A stretch of 64,000 bases of DNA from Hansfordia pulvinata (lineage: Eukaryota > Ascomycota > Sordariomycetes > Xylariales), in contig BJKQ01000005.1 of NCBI GenBank assembly GCA_006538405.1, positions 1,612,001 to 1,676,000 on the forward strand, read 5' to 3'. Position numbers and translations under genes: made by a program. Positions 44,443 through 55,800 of this stretch are shown piece by piece. Position 1 is the stretch's first letter, and every line of letters starts with the position of its first letter. The notes below the pieces were generated by a model. That model had not been told where the DNA came from, did not search any database, and saw only the letters and a list, made by a program, of their open reading frames with translations.

Positions 44443-45797
44443 ATGGAGGGCCTGTACTTCAACGTCAATAATGGGTAAGCGCAATCACGCCCTCCGACTC
44501 TAACCCACCGACTTTGGTCGTCTCAGTCACCGCAGCCATGGCCTTTGCGCTCTTTCGGTCGTGGCATGTTAAACGAGAAGTCTCTCTGCTAACTTGCATC
44601 TCGTTCAGCTTCATCGAAGGCATTGTCCGCGGTTACCGCAACGGCCTGCTGACCGGCGCCAACTACAACAACCTGACCCAATGCGAGAACATAGACGGTA
44701 AACCCATCCCCCCTCTGTTACAGCCCTCCCGTGCGAGCCATTCACTGACTGAAACCTAGACCTCAAGCTTCAGCTCGGCCCTGCGTATGGCGACTTTCTT
44801 GCGTCTCTTCCCCCGAACCCCTCCACCTCCAGCCTCGCCGCCAAAACGACCGACAAGCTCATCTCCGAATTCAAATACGTACGCGCCAACGCCATCGGTT
44901 CTCTCGCACAGTTCATGGACTACCTGACCTACGGCTACATGATCGACAATGTCGCCCTGCTTATTACCGGTACTTTGCACGAACGCGATACTCGGGAGCT
45001 GCTCGACCGGTGCCACCCCCTCGGCTGGTTCGAGACCATGCCCGTACTCTGCGTTGCGACAAACATCGAGGAGCTGTACAACTCGGTTCTCATTGAGACT
45101 CCTCTTGCCCCCTATTTCAAGGGCTCTCTCTCACACCAAGATCTCGATGAGCTTAACATTGAGATTGTCCGCAACACGCTGTACAAGAACTACCTGGAGG
45201 ACTTCCACCGCTTCGTCAACTCTCACCCCGACATGGCCGGTACCCCCACTTCCGAGGTCATGAGCGAGATCCTCGAATTCGAGGCGGATCGCCGCGCCAT
45301 CAACATCACGCTCAACTCTTTTGGCACCGACCTGCTCAAGGCAGACCGTAAGAAGCTCTACCCCAGCCTTGGTCGTCTCTACCCCGAAGGAACTTTCATG
45401 TTGTCTCGGGCCGATGATTTCGAGGGCGTGCGCCTCGCCGTCGATGGTGTCGCCGATTACAAATCCTTCTTTGACGCAGCCGGCCTCGGCGGCGGCCCCT
45501 CTGGCCCTGGAAACATGGGCGGTGGCTCCGGTGGCGGTGAACGCAGTCTTGAGGACATGTTCTACCAGAAGGAGATGGAGATTTCCAAGAATGCTTTCAC
45601 CCGGCAGTTCAGCCTGGGTATCGTCTACGCGTGGGTCAAGCTGAGAGAACAGGTAAACATCCCCTTTCCTGGTCAATATCATCTACATTATCGCGTGGCT
45701 AATGATCTCGTAGGAAATTCGCAACATCACGTGGATTGCCGAATGTATTGCGCAAAACCAGAAGGAGCGGATTGGCAACTATATCAGTGTCTTCTAA
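44443..45797 (+). CDS. V-type ATPase subunit d (VMA6)
   Basis: Subunit d of the vacuolar proton pump, coupling the central stalk to the membrane ring. Exons: 44443-44474, 44609-44697, 44760-45652, 45714-45797; 365 residues. Protein starts MEGLYFNVNNGF and ends RIGNYISVF, both typical of the family. Conserved stretches: EGIVRGYRNGLL, YMIDNVALLITGTLHERD, CHPLGWFETM, FHRFVNSHPDM, EFEADRRAINITLNSFGT, and YQKEMEISKNAFTRQFSLG. A Gly-rich loop (GNMGGGSGGGERS) precedes the C-terminal helices. A single-copy core gene. Confidence 0.97.
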
Positions 45798-46785
45798 GCG
45801 CACAACGCCATGACTGACTTTGATCTTATCCGACTCGCCCTGGGGCGGGTTGGACGCAGGCGCCCTGGCGTGAGTCGCCGCTAGAATGGCGCCCCTCTGT
45901 ATCAATACGGCTGTCGCGATCCGAGGTCGTTCGCGGCTTTGGAGCTTTCTATTTTTTGCATGGGAAGAAGAGAGCAAGTCCCATCTCGAATTGAGCGCTT
46001 TGATATCATACGGGCATGAGCGCAAGGCTGTAACCGCGGCGACAGTAGCAGCTGCATGCTGTCGTGGCTCACCTGTGCCTTTTCAATCCCGGTGTTGCTA
46101 TTGGTCTTGGTTTTGTTTCTTGGTTTTCGTTCCCGTGCCCCTTACCATCTCTGGGGCAAACATCTTTCCTGTTTCAAGGGGCAGGGCACACGGCGCAGCG
46201 GGGAAATCGGGACGTACGGAGCATGCATGTTACGTAGGCTAATGTACCTCAAATTTCAAAAATGCCAGTCAAATCATGAACTACTCACAACAGTATCAGG
46301 CTTGCATTGGATGGTAGTATGTCGGGTATTGCGACGTTGTTTGTTCGTGTGCACCATTCTATGCGGAAGTGAAAAACACCGCCATTACCTCGGGCTCCCA
46401 AATAATACAGAATGGTACAGGATGGCTGGGTATTGAATGTGGTAGTATAGTCAGGTGTTAGGTTGTATGATACATTTGCCGGATCTCGGCGCAATTTCGC
46501 TTGAAAAGCGCTCTCAGCAGAGCTCCTTGATGCCTCGACTCGTCGTCGTCCAGCTGCTCCGCTGCTCCTGCTGCTGAACCCCGCTAATCTTTCCGTTCTT
46601 TTGATACATGCATCGTACAGTGAACTGTCCGAGTGTCTACACAAAAAAGTACAAGGCAATGCGATGTTACCCCTCGTTGCTGCGTTAGGAGCCGCGGCCT
46701 GCTGCTTGGTTCCTTGGCCTCGCACTGAGTGCTGTTAGACAAGGAATGACGTTGGATGAACGAAACCAATATGCAGTTGAGCCCT
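45798..46785. other. convergent 3' region between VMA6 and uS15m
   Basis: 988 nt, mixed composition, with no recognised gene. Small open frames here lack any domain. Confidence 0.55.
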
Positions 46786-47959
46786 CTATAGAGAGATCTG
46801 GTCCTTCCAGGTTGCTGGGGTGAGGCCAAGGGTGTGCAGCATGTGGAACCAACGGTCCGAACCGCGCTCCTTGCGCTCCATGTAACGAAGCAGGCGCTGG
46901 CGGCGGTGGACCATGAGGCGCAAGTCACGCTTTCCAACCTTGTCGCGGTAGCCGCGGTGGCCTTCGAGGCGGTCGGCCAGGGCGCGGATCTTGGTCGTGA
47001 GGATGGCGATCTGGACCTCAGAGGAGCCCGTGTCAGGTCCGCCGCGGACGGGACGCTCCGCCGGCTCAACGCCGCGTGATAGAGGCCGTGGCCGAAGCTC
47101 GCCATCGGTAACATGGCGCCCAAATGTCTCGATACAGCGTTGCTTGTTGGTGCGCAGAATATCGGCAGAAGAAGCGTTCTCGAGACTGGTGATGCGGCGT
47201 AAAGCCTCGGCCGCGCGCTCATGCTGTTCCTGATGTTGCGCCTGGCGCTCCACCAGGCGTTCACGCTCGGCCTCGGTCACCTCATCCTCCGTCGCGGAGA
47301 CGGCACGGGGCTCGTTCAGTGCGCGGGCAGCCTCGATGGCCTTTTCCACCTGATCACGTTCCAAGAAGTGGTTGAGTCTGTGTGGCGAGGTAGGGAGAGG
47401 TCGGCCAACGCGGCCAGGGATCGGTTTGCCATCGACATCGGTTTCGGGGCGGCTCATTTCGGCCTGGCCGGCGGAGTCGAGAGACTGAATAAAGGGGGTG
47501 GTGATGCCACGAACTGGATGGCCAAGTCCGGCTTTGCGCTCGGCCTGCAGCTCGTTGCGGCGTTCGAGGTGAGCATTCTTGCGCTGCTGCATCTGCGCCC
47601 ATCGGTAAGGCTCCTGTTTTGCCAGCCGCTTCTTCTCCTTGGTGGACAGAGACGCCGTCTGTGAATGTGTCGGGAATGCTGTCATTGTCTTTGCCGTTGC
47701 TGATATGGAGCTACCGGCGGCGAGGATTGACGACGCCGGGCCGGCGACGGGAGCTGAACGCAGACATACTGCAGTCACACGTTAGCTACGAGGTGCTTCG
47801 GACAATGGCGCCATCTCGTGCAAAGAAAAGAGACTGGCTGCAAGAGCAGCTGTGATCGCGTCCAGGCGCAGAATAGAAGTCGCGTATGGATCAGGGTGTA
47901 TGCGTGATCTTACATGAGAATTGCCCAAGGCGCGGCACGCCCGTTATCCGAGGGGGCAT
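46786..47959 (-). CDS. mitochondrial ribosomal protein uS15m
   Basis: Small-subunit protein of the mitochondrial ribosome. Exon 1 is 47959-47914 (MPPRITGVPRLGQFS), followed by a 145-nt intron (GTAAGA donor, CTGCAG acceptor) and exon 2 47768-46786; 342 residues. The start was chosen because the only other way to open the main frame is a GTG inside the intron. The N-terminal 60 residues are Ser/Ala/Arg-rich and look like a mitochondrial targeting peptide. The S15 domain is at the C-terminus: GSSEVQIAILTTKIRALADR, then KVGKRDLRLMVHRRQRLLRY. The long charged N-terminal extension is usual for fungal uS15m. It diverges from RPS0, so two ribosomal-protein genes share a promoter region. Confidence 0.93.
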
Positions 47960-49117
47960 TTCGGCCGATTATATGGTGATCCTGATGACGGAAGCAGTTG
48001 CAAGCGAAGGTGTGCCAACACCGCGATCGGGGACTGATGGCGAACGTGGCTGGTGATGGACCTGGCGATGGTTGACGTGAACGTGGATAAGTCCTCACTT
48101 TTTTCTGGCGACGCCAATCCAAACCAGGCCGCGTTAGGCCAGCCTCGACAGCGGCAGGGGCAGCTCAAACATGGCACAGTACATGTAGAGCGTAGAATGT
48201 ACCTTGGCACCTTGGGTACGTACTCACGGTGCTGCAACTCGACGCGGATCCAGCAGGACGCGCCAGGCTGGACGGGACCCGACCGGTAGCACGGCCGGCG
48301 GGCAGCTCGACTTCCCGGCCGCCAGCTGGAGCGACTGGGCTGGAAATGCGGAGCCTTGACATCTCATTATCTTAGCGCCTATCTAATCACATGCTTATCA
48401 TTCTTGGGGCTAGTCCCTTGGAGGACTAGTGGCTAGCAGCCTTAGCGAGGGCATGCACAAAAAAAAACTGAGCGCAATGAATTGAGAATTGGGATTTGCG
48501 CGGGCGCGATGAGAGATGGCGGGACCCGTCCCACAAAAGTGTAAATTTTATGTGAGCATGCCTGCAGGCTGCGGGACACTGGCAAAGGTACACACCCGCA
48601 CAGCACGCTGCAGCGCCTGCGCAAGTACCCCCACCCACTTTGCCCGAGGAGGCCCATCGGACAACTTCACCAACTTTTGACTGCGGCGGCGTCTCGTTCC
48701 TTTCTTACCAGGACACCACGGTCGCCAGCATCACGAGTTCGAGCCACAGGTCAGTATAACGCTGCATCCCCTTCAGATCACTATATCGCCACGGCCTCCT
48801 CCGTTAGTCTGCCTGTCGATTATTGCCCGCCACCTCCCCGCGAGCGGTCCGCCGCCCAGTTTGTCGCGATCCGACCTGCATCCTGTCTTTGCGAACACGG
48901 ATAACGCACATCAGCCTATCTGGTCGTGACTCCTGCGCAAAACATCAGTGTCAGCGGATTCTCTCCGGAATTTCCCCAATGCCCGCGGCGCATCTGGTCT
49001 CGCGCTCATCCTTGCAGCCCCTCTGCCGTCGTCACGCCCTCGCTGTACGCGCCAACGAATAATCATACTGACAAGCTGCTTTCTAGTCCCAGGACATACC
49101 CCCAAACACCGCCCAAC
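47960..49117. promoter_or_regulatory. divergent promoter region, uS15m / RPS0
   Basis: 1.16 kb between a mitochondrial and a cytosolic ribosomal-protein gene. No gene seen, and no clear regulatory motif could be assigned by eye. Confidence 0.45.
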
Positions 49118-50073
49118 ATGGCTCCCTCCAACCTCCCCGCGTGCATGAACGCCACGTCTCAGGACATTGAGACTCTGCTGGCTGCCCAGTGCCACCTCGG
49201 TTCTAAGAACTTGCAGGTGCACATGGAGCCTTACCTCTGGAAGACTCGTGCCGACGGTGTCAACGTCCTGAACATTGGCAAGACCTGGGAGAAGATTGTC
49301 CTGGCCGCCCGTATCATCGCCGCCATCGACAACCCCGCCGACATTTGCGTCATCTCCGCCCGTCCCTACGGTCAGCGTGCCGTCCTCAAGTTCGCCGCCC
49401 ACACTGGCTGCGTCGCCATTGCCGGTCGCTTCACCCCCGGTTCTTTCACCAACTACATCACCCGCTCTTTCAAGGAGCCCCGCCTGATCATCGTCACCGA
49501 CCCCCGCACCGACGCCCAGGCCATCAAGGAGGCTTCCTACGTCAACATCCCCGTCATCGCCCTCTGCGACACAGACTCGCCCACCGAGTACGTCGACGCC
49601 GCCATCCCCACCAACAACAAGGGTCGCCACGCCATTGGCACCATCTGGTGGATGCTGGCCCGTGAGGTTCTCCGCATCCGCGGCACCATTGCCAGCCGCG
49701 ACATCCCCTGGGACGTCATGGTCGACTTGTACTTCTGTATGTTCACCCCTCCGCGCCACTCCCGCTTGTTCCCTCGCTAACAGTAACAACAGACCGCGAC
49801 CCTGAGGCCGAGGCCGAGGAGAAGGTCGAGGAGGAGAAGCTTGCCGGTGCCGAGGATGTCGGTGCTGCCGCCATCGAGACCGGCTTTGTCTCCTCCGCCG
49901 GTGGCGAGTGGAGCCAGACCGCTGAGGGTGGCGGTGTCACCGCCGCCCCCGCTGGTCAGGCCGGCTGGGAGGGTGCTACCGGTGAGGAGTGGGGCTCCGC
50001 CGCTCCCGCCGCCCCTGCTCCCTCTGCTCCCGCTGAGTGGGGTGCTACTGAGGCCAAGGACAGCCAGTGGTAG
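49118..50073 (+). CDS. 40S ribosomal protein S0 (uS2)
   Basis: Cytosolic small-subunit ribosomal protein required for 18S maturation. Exons 49118-49736 and 49793-50073; 299 residues starting [16 protein letters not shown]. Highly conserved blocks: [59 protein letters not shown], and [12 protein letters not shown]. The intron (GTATGT...CAACAG, 56 nt) falls in LYFYRDPE. The acidic, Ala/Trp-Gly-rich tail ending EAKDSQW is typical of S0. The strong C-ending codon bias fits a highly expressed gene. Confidence 0.97.
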
Positions 50074-51090
50074 GTCGACGGCTCTGACCCTCAGCAGCAA
50101 CCCAACAAACAGCAGCAACAGCACGCAGACGACGACCTTCTCGCCATGACCGATGGCGGATCCTGGTCTGCTGCTGTTGAGGAGGAAATGGTGCAATGGT
50201 GAAAACGGGGCCATGGGCGAGCGTTGACTCGACTGTCGCCAAGGCGTCGCCACGCCCAGTAGGCCGTCTTGCGGGCCCTGGCTATCGATCTGCCTGTCTG
50301 CGTTTCGGAGGCGTTGTGGCGAAGAGGAAGAGAAAAGAAAATTCGGCAGATCAAAACAAGCAAAAAGATTACAACGTCAACGCAACGATTCATCAGGAGC
50401 ACGTGGGTAAAATTGATCTTACTAATGAGGGAAAGATATCCGAACCGGTTGATATGGCATTATTGGACACGTCCGCCGGGGAGGGGGAAAGCCCTGTATG
50501 GTCAAGAGGGGTTTGCTTAATCGTGATCCCGCTCAGTGTTTTCTAGGCTTTAGCCGTCTGACAGCAAAAGTTCTCTATGTCTCTTATACCCTGCTTGTGA
50601 GGTCGTGATTGTTTTGCTCTGATATCTCGCTCGGGTGTTCGGTCCTTGTAGAAGCGAATAGGTTTTGTTCACGCAATGCGCCCCAACCGAAATGCGCTTA
50701 AGCTGACCAGCGTCGGCAACCTTTCATGAAAGATATTTGAACCGTGCCGGTCATCGGACGAAGAAACTCCGCAGCGACGATAGCTGCATGAAATGGTGGC
50801 GGAAGCATTGACGATGTCGGCCAGTAGGTTGAATGAAGAATCGCTCCCAAGCATGGTATAGTATAACGCACCCTCATACCGTTCAAGGAGTTCGCCGCTA
50901 CTCTCGTGAGCAATATATGTTAAATCATCAAACATAGTCATTATCGTTTCGGTGGACGACACCAAATTCACTTTCGATTTCATGTCAAGTTGTCGCACAC
51001 GATACAATAATTTGCAAAGTAATTAATATTGGTGCTATTATGTACAGAGCTACTTAGGCGTAATGCAATAGCCTCACTTTAAGTTCCCCA
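50074..51090. other. intergenic 3' of RPS0
   Basis: 1.0 kb between RPS0 and the 3' end of the CHZ-like gene (convergent). AT-richer; no gene recognised. Confidence 0.55.
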
Positions 51091-51537
51091 TCAATTCTCC
51101 GGCTCCTTAACGTCAGCACTGCTGGTACCGTCCGCAGAAGGGATACCCTCCTCGTCGCCGGGCTCGCGGTAGGTGCCGCTCGCGGCCTGGGCACCGCGAG
51201 TGCGCGACCCGATGATGTTGGACTTGTCGATAGCCTCGGCGTCGTCGCGTTCTGTGGTTCGCGATCGAAATGTCAGTATAAACTCAGGGCAAGGGGGTGT
51301 TGGTCGTTGGGATTGTCTAGCCCTCAGAGACGATTGGGGGGGGGGGGGGGGGAGGGACTCACGAAGCTGCGCGTCGCTGTCCTGGTCAGCCAGGCTGGTG
51401 GGGTCCTCGATGCGCTCCTGGTCCGAGGCGACGGGGATCTCCTCGCCCTTGTGGCCGGAGCGCGAGACGTACGAGTCGTCGCGGAACTCGCCGGTGGGGG
51501 CGTCGGCGGGCATGTTCTCGGTGGTGCGCGAAGTCAT
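51091..51537 (-). CDS. small acidic protein with CHZ-like (H2A.Z chaperone) motif
   Basis: Predicted 111-residue acidic protein. Exon 1 is 51537-51363 (MTSRTTENMPADAPTG) and exon 2 is 51251-51091, joined by a GTGAGT...CACAG intron of 111 nt that contains a 17-G run (plus-strand sense). Exon 2 contains AIDKSNIIGSRTRG, which closely resembles the core of the CHZ domain of the histone chaperone Chz1 (consensus about EIDxSNII.GRRTRG), while the rest is disordered and rich in Asp, Glu and Ser. If it is Chz1-like it would act in the nucleus on H2A.Z-H2B dimers. The match rests on a short motif recognised by eye, so function is tentative; the gene model is well supported by the frame and splice sites. 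Confidence 0.65.
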   Translation of the reverse strand: MTSRTTENMPADAPTGEFRDDSYVSRSGHKGEEIPVASDQERIEDPTSLADQDSDAQLRESLPPPPPQSSLRARQSQRPTPPCPEFILTFRSRTTERDDAEAIDKSNIIGSRTRGAQAASGTYREPGDEEGIPSADGTSSADVKEPEN

Positions 51538-52819
51538 CTTGTGTAGGTTGCGTATGTGGTTGTGTCTGAGTGTTGATATGCTTATGTCAGAGTAGCTGCG
51601 GAAGTGTAGTCTAGGGGCCAAGAAGGTATCTCGAATTGAGGCCCGGGCCGTATACGGTTTATATAGACAAGCCGGCCACCCTCCGACCCTCTTCGCGCTC
51701 TTCGATCTCCAGCCCACCACCGACGAGCTAGCCCGACCGATCTTGTCGTCCATGCCGCGCCAAGCCAAAGGGGAAAGAAGACGCCCCTGGCTTTCACTGC
51801 CTTCCCGTGTCAGGCCTTCAGCCTTGTCCTATCGAGGTTCCATCGTGAATGGCGGGAAGGGGGCAGTTGAGCTAAGGGCGGCTCTCCATGACGCCATGGC
51901 CAGGCACGTCATGACGCCGCCATGAATCATCGTGACAGTGTGGGGTGAGTGCTCTCACATGGAGCCGCCGCACTGGCACGCGCTTGTGCGAAACCCCGGG
52001 CGGGTAAGTACGATCTGTGGCGTGTCCGGGAGGGATCTGGCATGATTCTAACGCGATGTCGCTTACCGTGCTGTACTGCTGTCTCACTCGTACATCGCCC
52101 AGCTTTACATTATCCAAACGTCTGCTACGCAGACTTGGGTTCCGGCACTGCTGTGTCTGCCTCTCTCATCTCATTGACGCTTTCAAGCCCAGGACTTCAT
52201 TTTTAACAAAGGGCCTGCGATACTACCAACTCTTCTGCGAGTAAGCGCCACAATCCAATCTATGAAACAAGAGACAGCCGCCCCTGGGCGAAGACAATTG
52301 TCAAATAGTGAAGATGGCGGGTACGCCGGTGCGTCCCGTTGATCAGGGATGAGAAATGGTGTAACATGATAAACGGTACTTGACGATTGGCAGCCATCAT
52401 CAGCGTGACATTTACCTAGCCAAACGGGGGAGAGGGGGGCGCTTCAGATGGCCCCAGGCAACGACCGCAGGGGTGTGGGTATACATCTCGAGGGTCTCAA
52501 AACTTGAGAAGTTCTAATTATGAGAGGCTGAAGGGGCGGTCGGCTCGCTGAGTGGCTCTTAAGGTGTTCTAGAAGCATTGGACCATTTGCTCCGAGTCTT
52601 GTCGTCACCACTCTGGCTGATCGAAAGAAAAGCAAAACGCCACTACTCGTACAGCCGCCGCTACTCGGATTTGGTGGACGACTGAGAACAACCAAGCACT
52701 GCACGCAAGACGGCCGTAGACCATGACCAGCTGTAGGTTTCTCGTCAATCGTGCGTTGATTAGGGGTATCGTGTGCGCGTCACTCTTTCATACTGTTCAG
52801 ATCTCTTGATGACACACCA
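51538..52819. other. intergenic upstream of the CHZ-like gene
   Basis: 1.28 kb containing the CHZ-like promoter and the 3' region of the glucosyltransferase. No gene seen. Confidence 0.55.
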
Positions 52820-55800
52820 TCACTGCGCTCCGCTTGCTCCCCCGCTACCACTTCCGCTCCCATTCCCATTGCCAAAGCGCAAACTTTCCTCCAGAGCTCG
52901 CTTCAATTCCTCGTCGTCTTCATCGTTGCTGATTTCCGCCTCAGAGGTCTCTTTGCCCTTCCCTTTGCTTTTGGAAAGACGGTACTGCTCCTCCGCCAAG
53001 CTTTGTTTCTTGACAAACTCCATGACAATGTCTTCCTCGCTTCTCTGCGTGTTGTGCCTTGCCAATTCTTCCTTGTGCGCACGCTCGGATTCCTCAATCG
53101 CTCTTCGAAGCTCCTCGTCGGTTGCCTCCCCACGGGGCGTGTGCTGCTCAGCTTGCGATGCTTCCAGCGCCCGGCGGAATTCTTCGTCATTATCCGCGTG
53201 GCTGCCACCTGCCTCTGCGCGCGTAGACTCCGCCACAGCTCTCTGATACTCCTCGTCCTCGTCGTCGGATTGATACTTGGAGATCTCTGTCTGTGACCTC
53301 GCAAGGGCTCTCTCATAGTTGTAGTCATCTTCACCGTAGGACCCACTCTGCCATTGCCGAGCTTGCTCGGCCATGCTGGCCTGCACAGCCTGCTCGATGT
53401 ACGATTGGTATTCTTCGTCGGTGACGTCGTCGAGACCGCGCAGGTCGAGACCCTTGAAGTCCTGCTGGGGAGACACCGCCGGCCCTTTTTGTTTCCAGTC
53501 CACAGGATAACCTGAGCTTGTGGTACTTCTCGAACCACTGGAAGCTCCAGTCATACTCGAATTGAGTGTCGAAGACCTCGAACGCAGCGCCTTGACGCTC
53601 GCACGGATGGCCTGTTCGATCCGGGCATCCTCGCTTGCATCGCCCGCCGAAGTCTCACGCACGGCTGTCTGGATCGCTTGTTCGAATTCGTCGTCCCGGG
53701 AGGCACCTGCAGTCTTCTCATCAAAGAAGGGGCCACTGACGAAAGAGGACGATCCCGTCTCTCTCCTCTTCTTGGCCCGGCGTTCCTCAAACCAATTGGA
53801 CTTGGCATCACTGTCGGTGAAATCAGACGGCCTCGGCATTGATTCAGGTGAGGTCTCCCTGCCCTTGCCCTTCTGTTTGGCTTTCATGGCATAGAAGGAC
53901 TTCATCTTGGGCTGATGAGCGACCCAGCGAACTTCGATATCATTACGCTCCGCTTCCGAAGACTCTGTCAGATCACCATTGCCCTGGGAAATCCTGGAGG
54001 CGATGATGTAATTCTGGGCGCTTTTCGCGAATAGGGCTCTCACTTCAGCGTCGAGACCGGCCATGGCATATGCGGGGATGGACCAGAATCCTGCTTATGG
54101 TCAGTAAGAAATGGGAATGGATCCTGGAACGGACTTACCTGCTGCCGGCTTGAAAGCAATTCCGCCAATGCCTTTACCGATTCCTTTGATTAACCCCATG
54201 CCGCCTTCCTTGACGGCGCCCTTGTAGGGCTGGGTGACGAGCCCAGATATACCGTCGTACATTCCAAATCCAAACTCTTTCCCAGCAATCTTGAGACCAC
54301 TGGCCAGGTTTGTGACTTTCTCGGGAGGTCTGACAGTATCATCGTTGTACAGTCGTGGGACGTTTCGAAATCCGCGAGCAAGACCCATGCAGAAGTTCAT
54401 GGGGCTCTTGATTCCAGTCGTGACGATGTTGTTGATGCTCTTACCAGCAGTAGCCGCCCTGTCGAAGCTCATGCCGGGCGGAGGCGAAGAGGGCGGAGAT
54501 TTGGCCTTTTGTGGGGGTGAAGTCGGGGGCTGGGGCTCCGGGCAGCGCTGGGCGAATCAGTAGACCTGCGAGGCACCGGAGGCGAACTTGGTGATGCATT
54601 GGCCTGAGGCGACGTCGCGCCTGGCGAGCTGACAACCGGATGAGACCTGAGAGGGTGCGGCTCGGACGGCGAAGACTTGGATGCTTCTTCAGCAAGGGCC
54701 GCAGCCGCGGTGGTCACATTCCCAGCCTCGTCAGCTGACCTGGGCGCCTCGATGGTGGTGCGAGATGATGCAACAGAGTCCAGAGTTGTCACAGAGGCGC
54801 CCGCTGCGGGCATACTGGTGACTGATTCACTTGTGTTCCCGAGAGTTGAGGCAGCATCGACGTTAGCCGTCGACGACAGACCTTCATGTTTGTCTTCGGG
54901 CGTATCCTGCGCCTTGGGTTTGGGTGGGCCCCTTGCCGCTTTGAAAATATCTCTGGGAAAATCTGCTACCGACAAACCGATACTGGCGAGATCAGCCATC
55001 AGAGCAGACGAGACTGCCGAAATGGGATCCGTGGGGTGATCCTCTGTGTTGTATTCCTTGGGGCGGAACCTGCGGGCTGTTAACACTGCGTTGCTGGTTC
55101 GCTACATGAGAAGACTTACAGCTTCAGGTCGGAGTATTGGATATGGCCCTTCTGGACCAGACTGGCTGCCGCGAGGGCACTTAAGTGGGTTTGAGAGCGG
55201 CGGACCCGCCAAACAGCGGCGCGGCTGGGCACAATGGAGCATCGAAGTCTGTCAGGAAGAAGGTGTTTGTGGAAACTTTGGGCTCCAGTTTCAGCGCCAT
55301 TCTCCTCCCGAATCTTTGCACCGAGCTCGCGCGCTCTCTCCTGGGTGTCCGGCTTCTGCGTGAACTGGATGGCTTCCGCCAGCGATTCGGTCGTCAGTTT
55401 CTTGTAGGGGATGGGGTTGGGGCCGGCTCCGGCCCGTGCCACCATTGCGCCCCAGAACGGCTGGTCTCCAAAGAAAGGGACCACAACGGTGGGCTTTCCA
55501 GCGTTGATGCCAGCAGCGGTGGTGCCTGCGCCTCCGTGGTGAACGACGGCCGAGACATGATTGAATAGCCAGTCATGAGGGCAATTGCCAAGCATGAATA
55601 CTCCATCTGGTATTCCGACGTCGTCGGCGCCCAGTCCACCCCATCCTTTGGATACAAGGGCGCGAACCCCGGTCGAAGCAACAGCATCAAAAATCATGCG
55701 AGTGAGATGATTGGGGTCGTCAACAACAATAGATCCAAAGCCGATGTACACCGGCGGTGGGCCGGCTTCGAGGAAAGCAGCCAGCTCTGGCTCAGGGGTG

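Noticed and set aside
47769..47778. GTG-initiated start for the uS15m frame
   Set aside because: It lies inside the predicted intron. The spliced start at 47959 gives a normal ATG and a typical targeting peptide.
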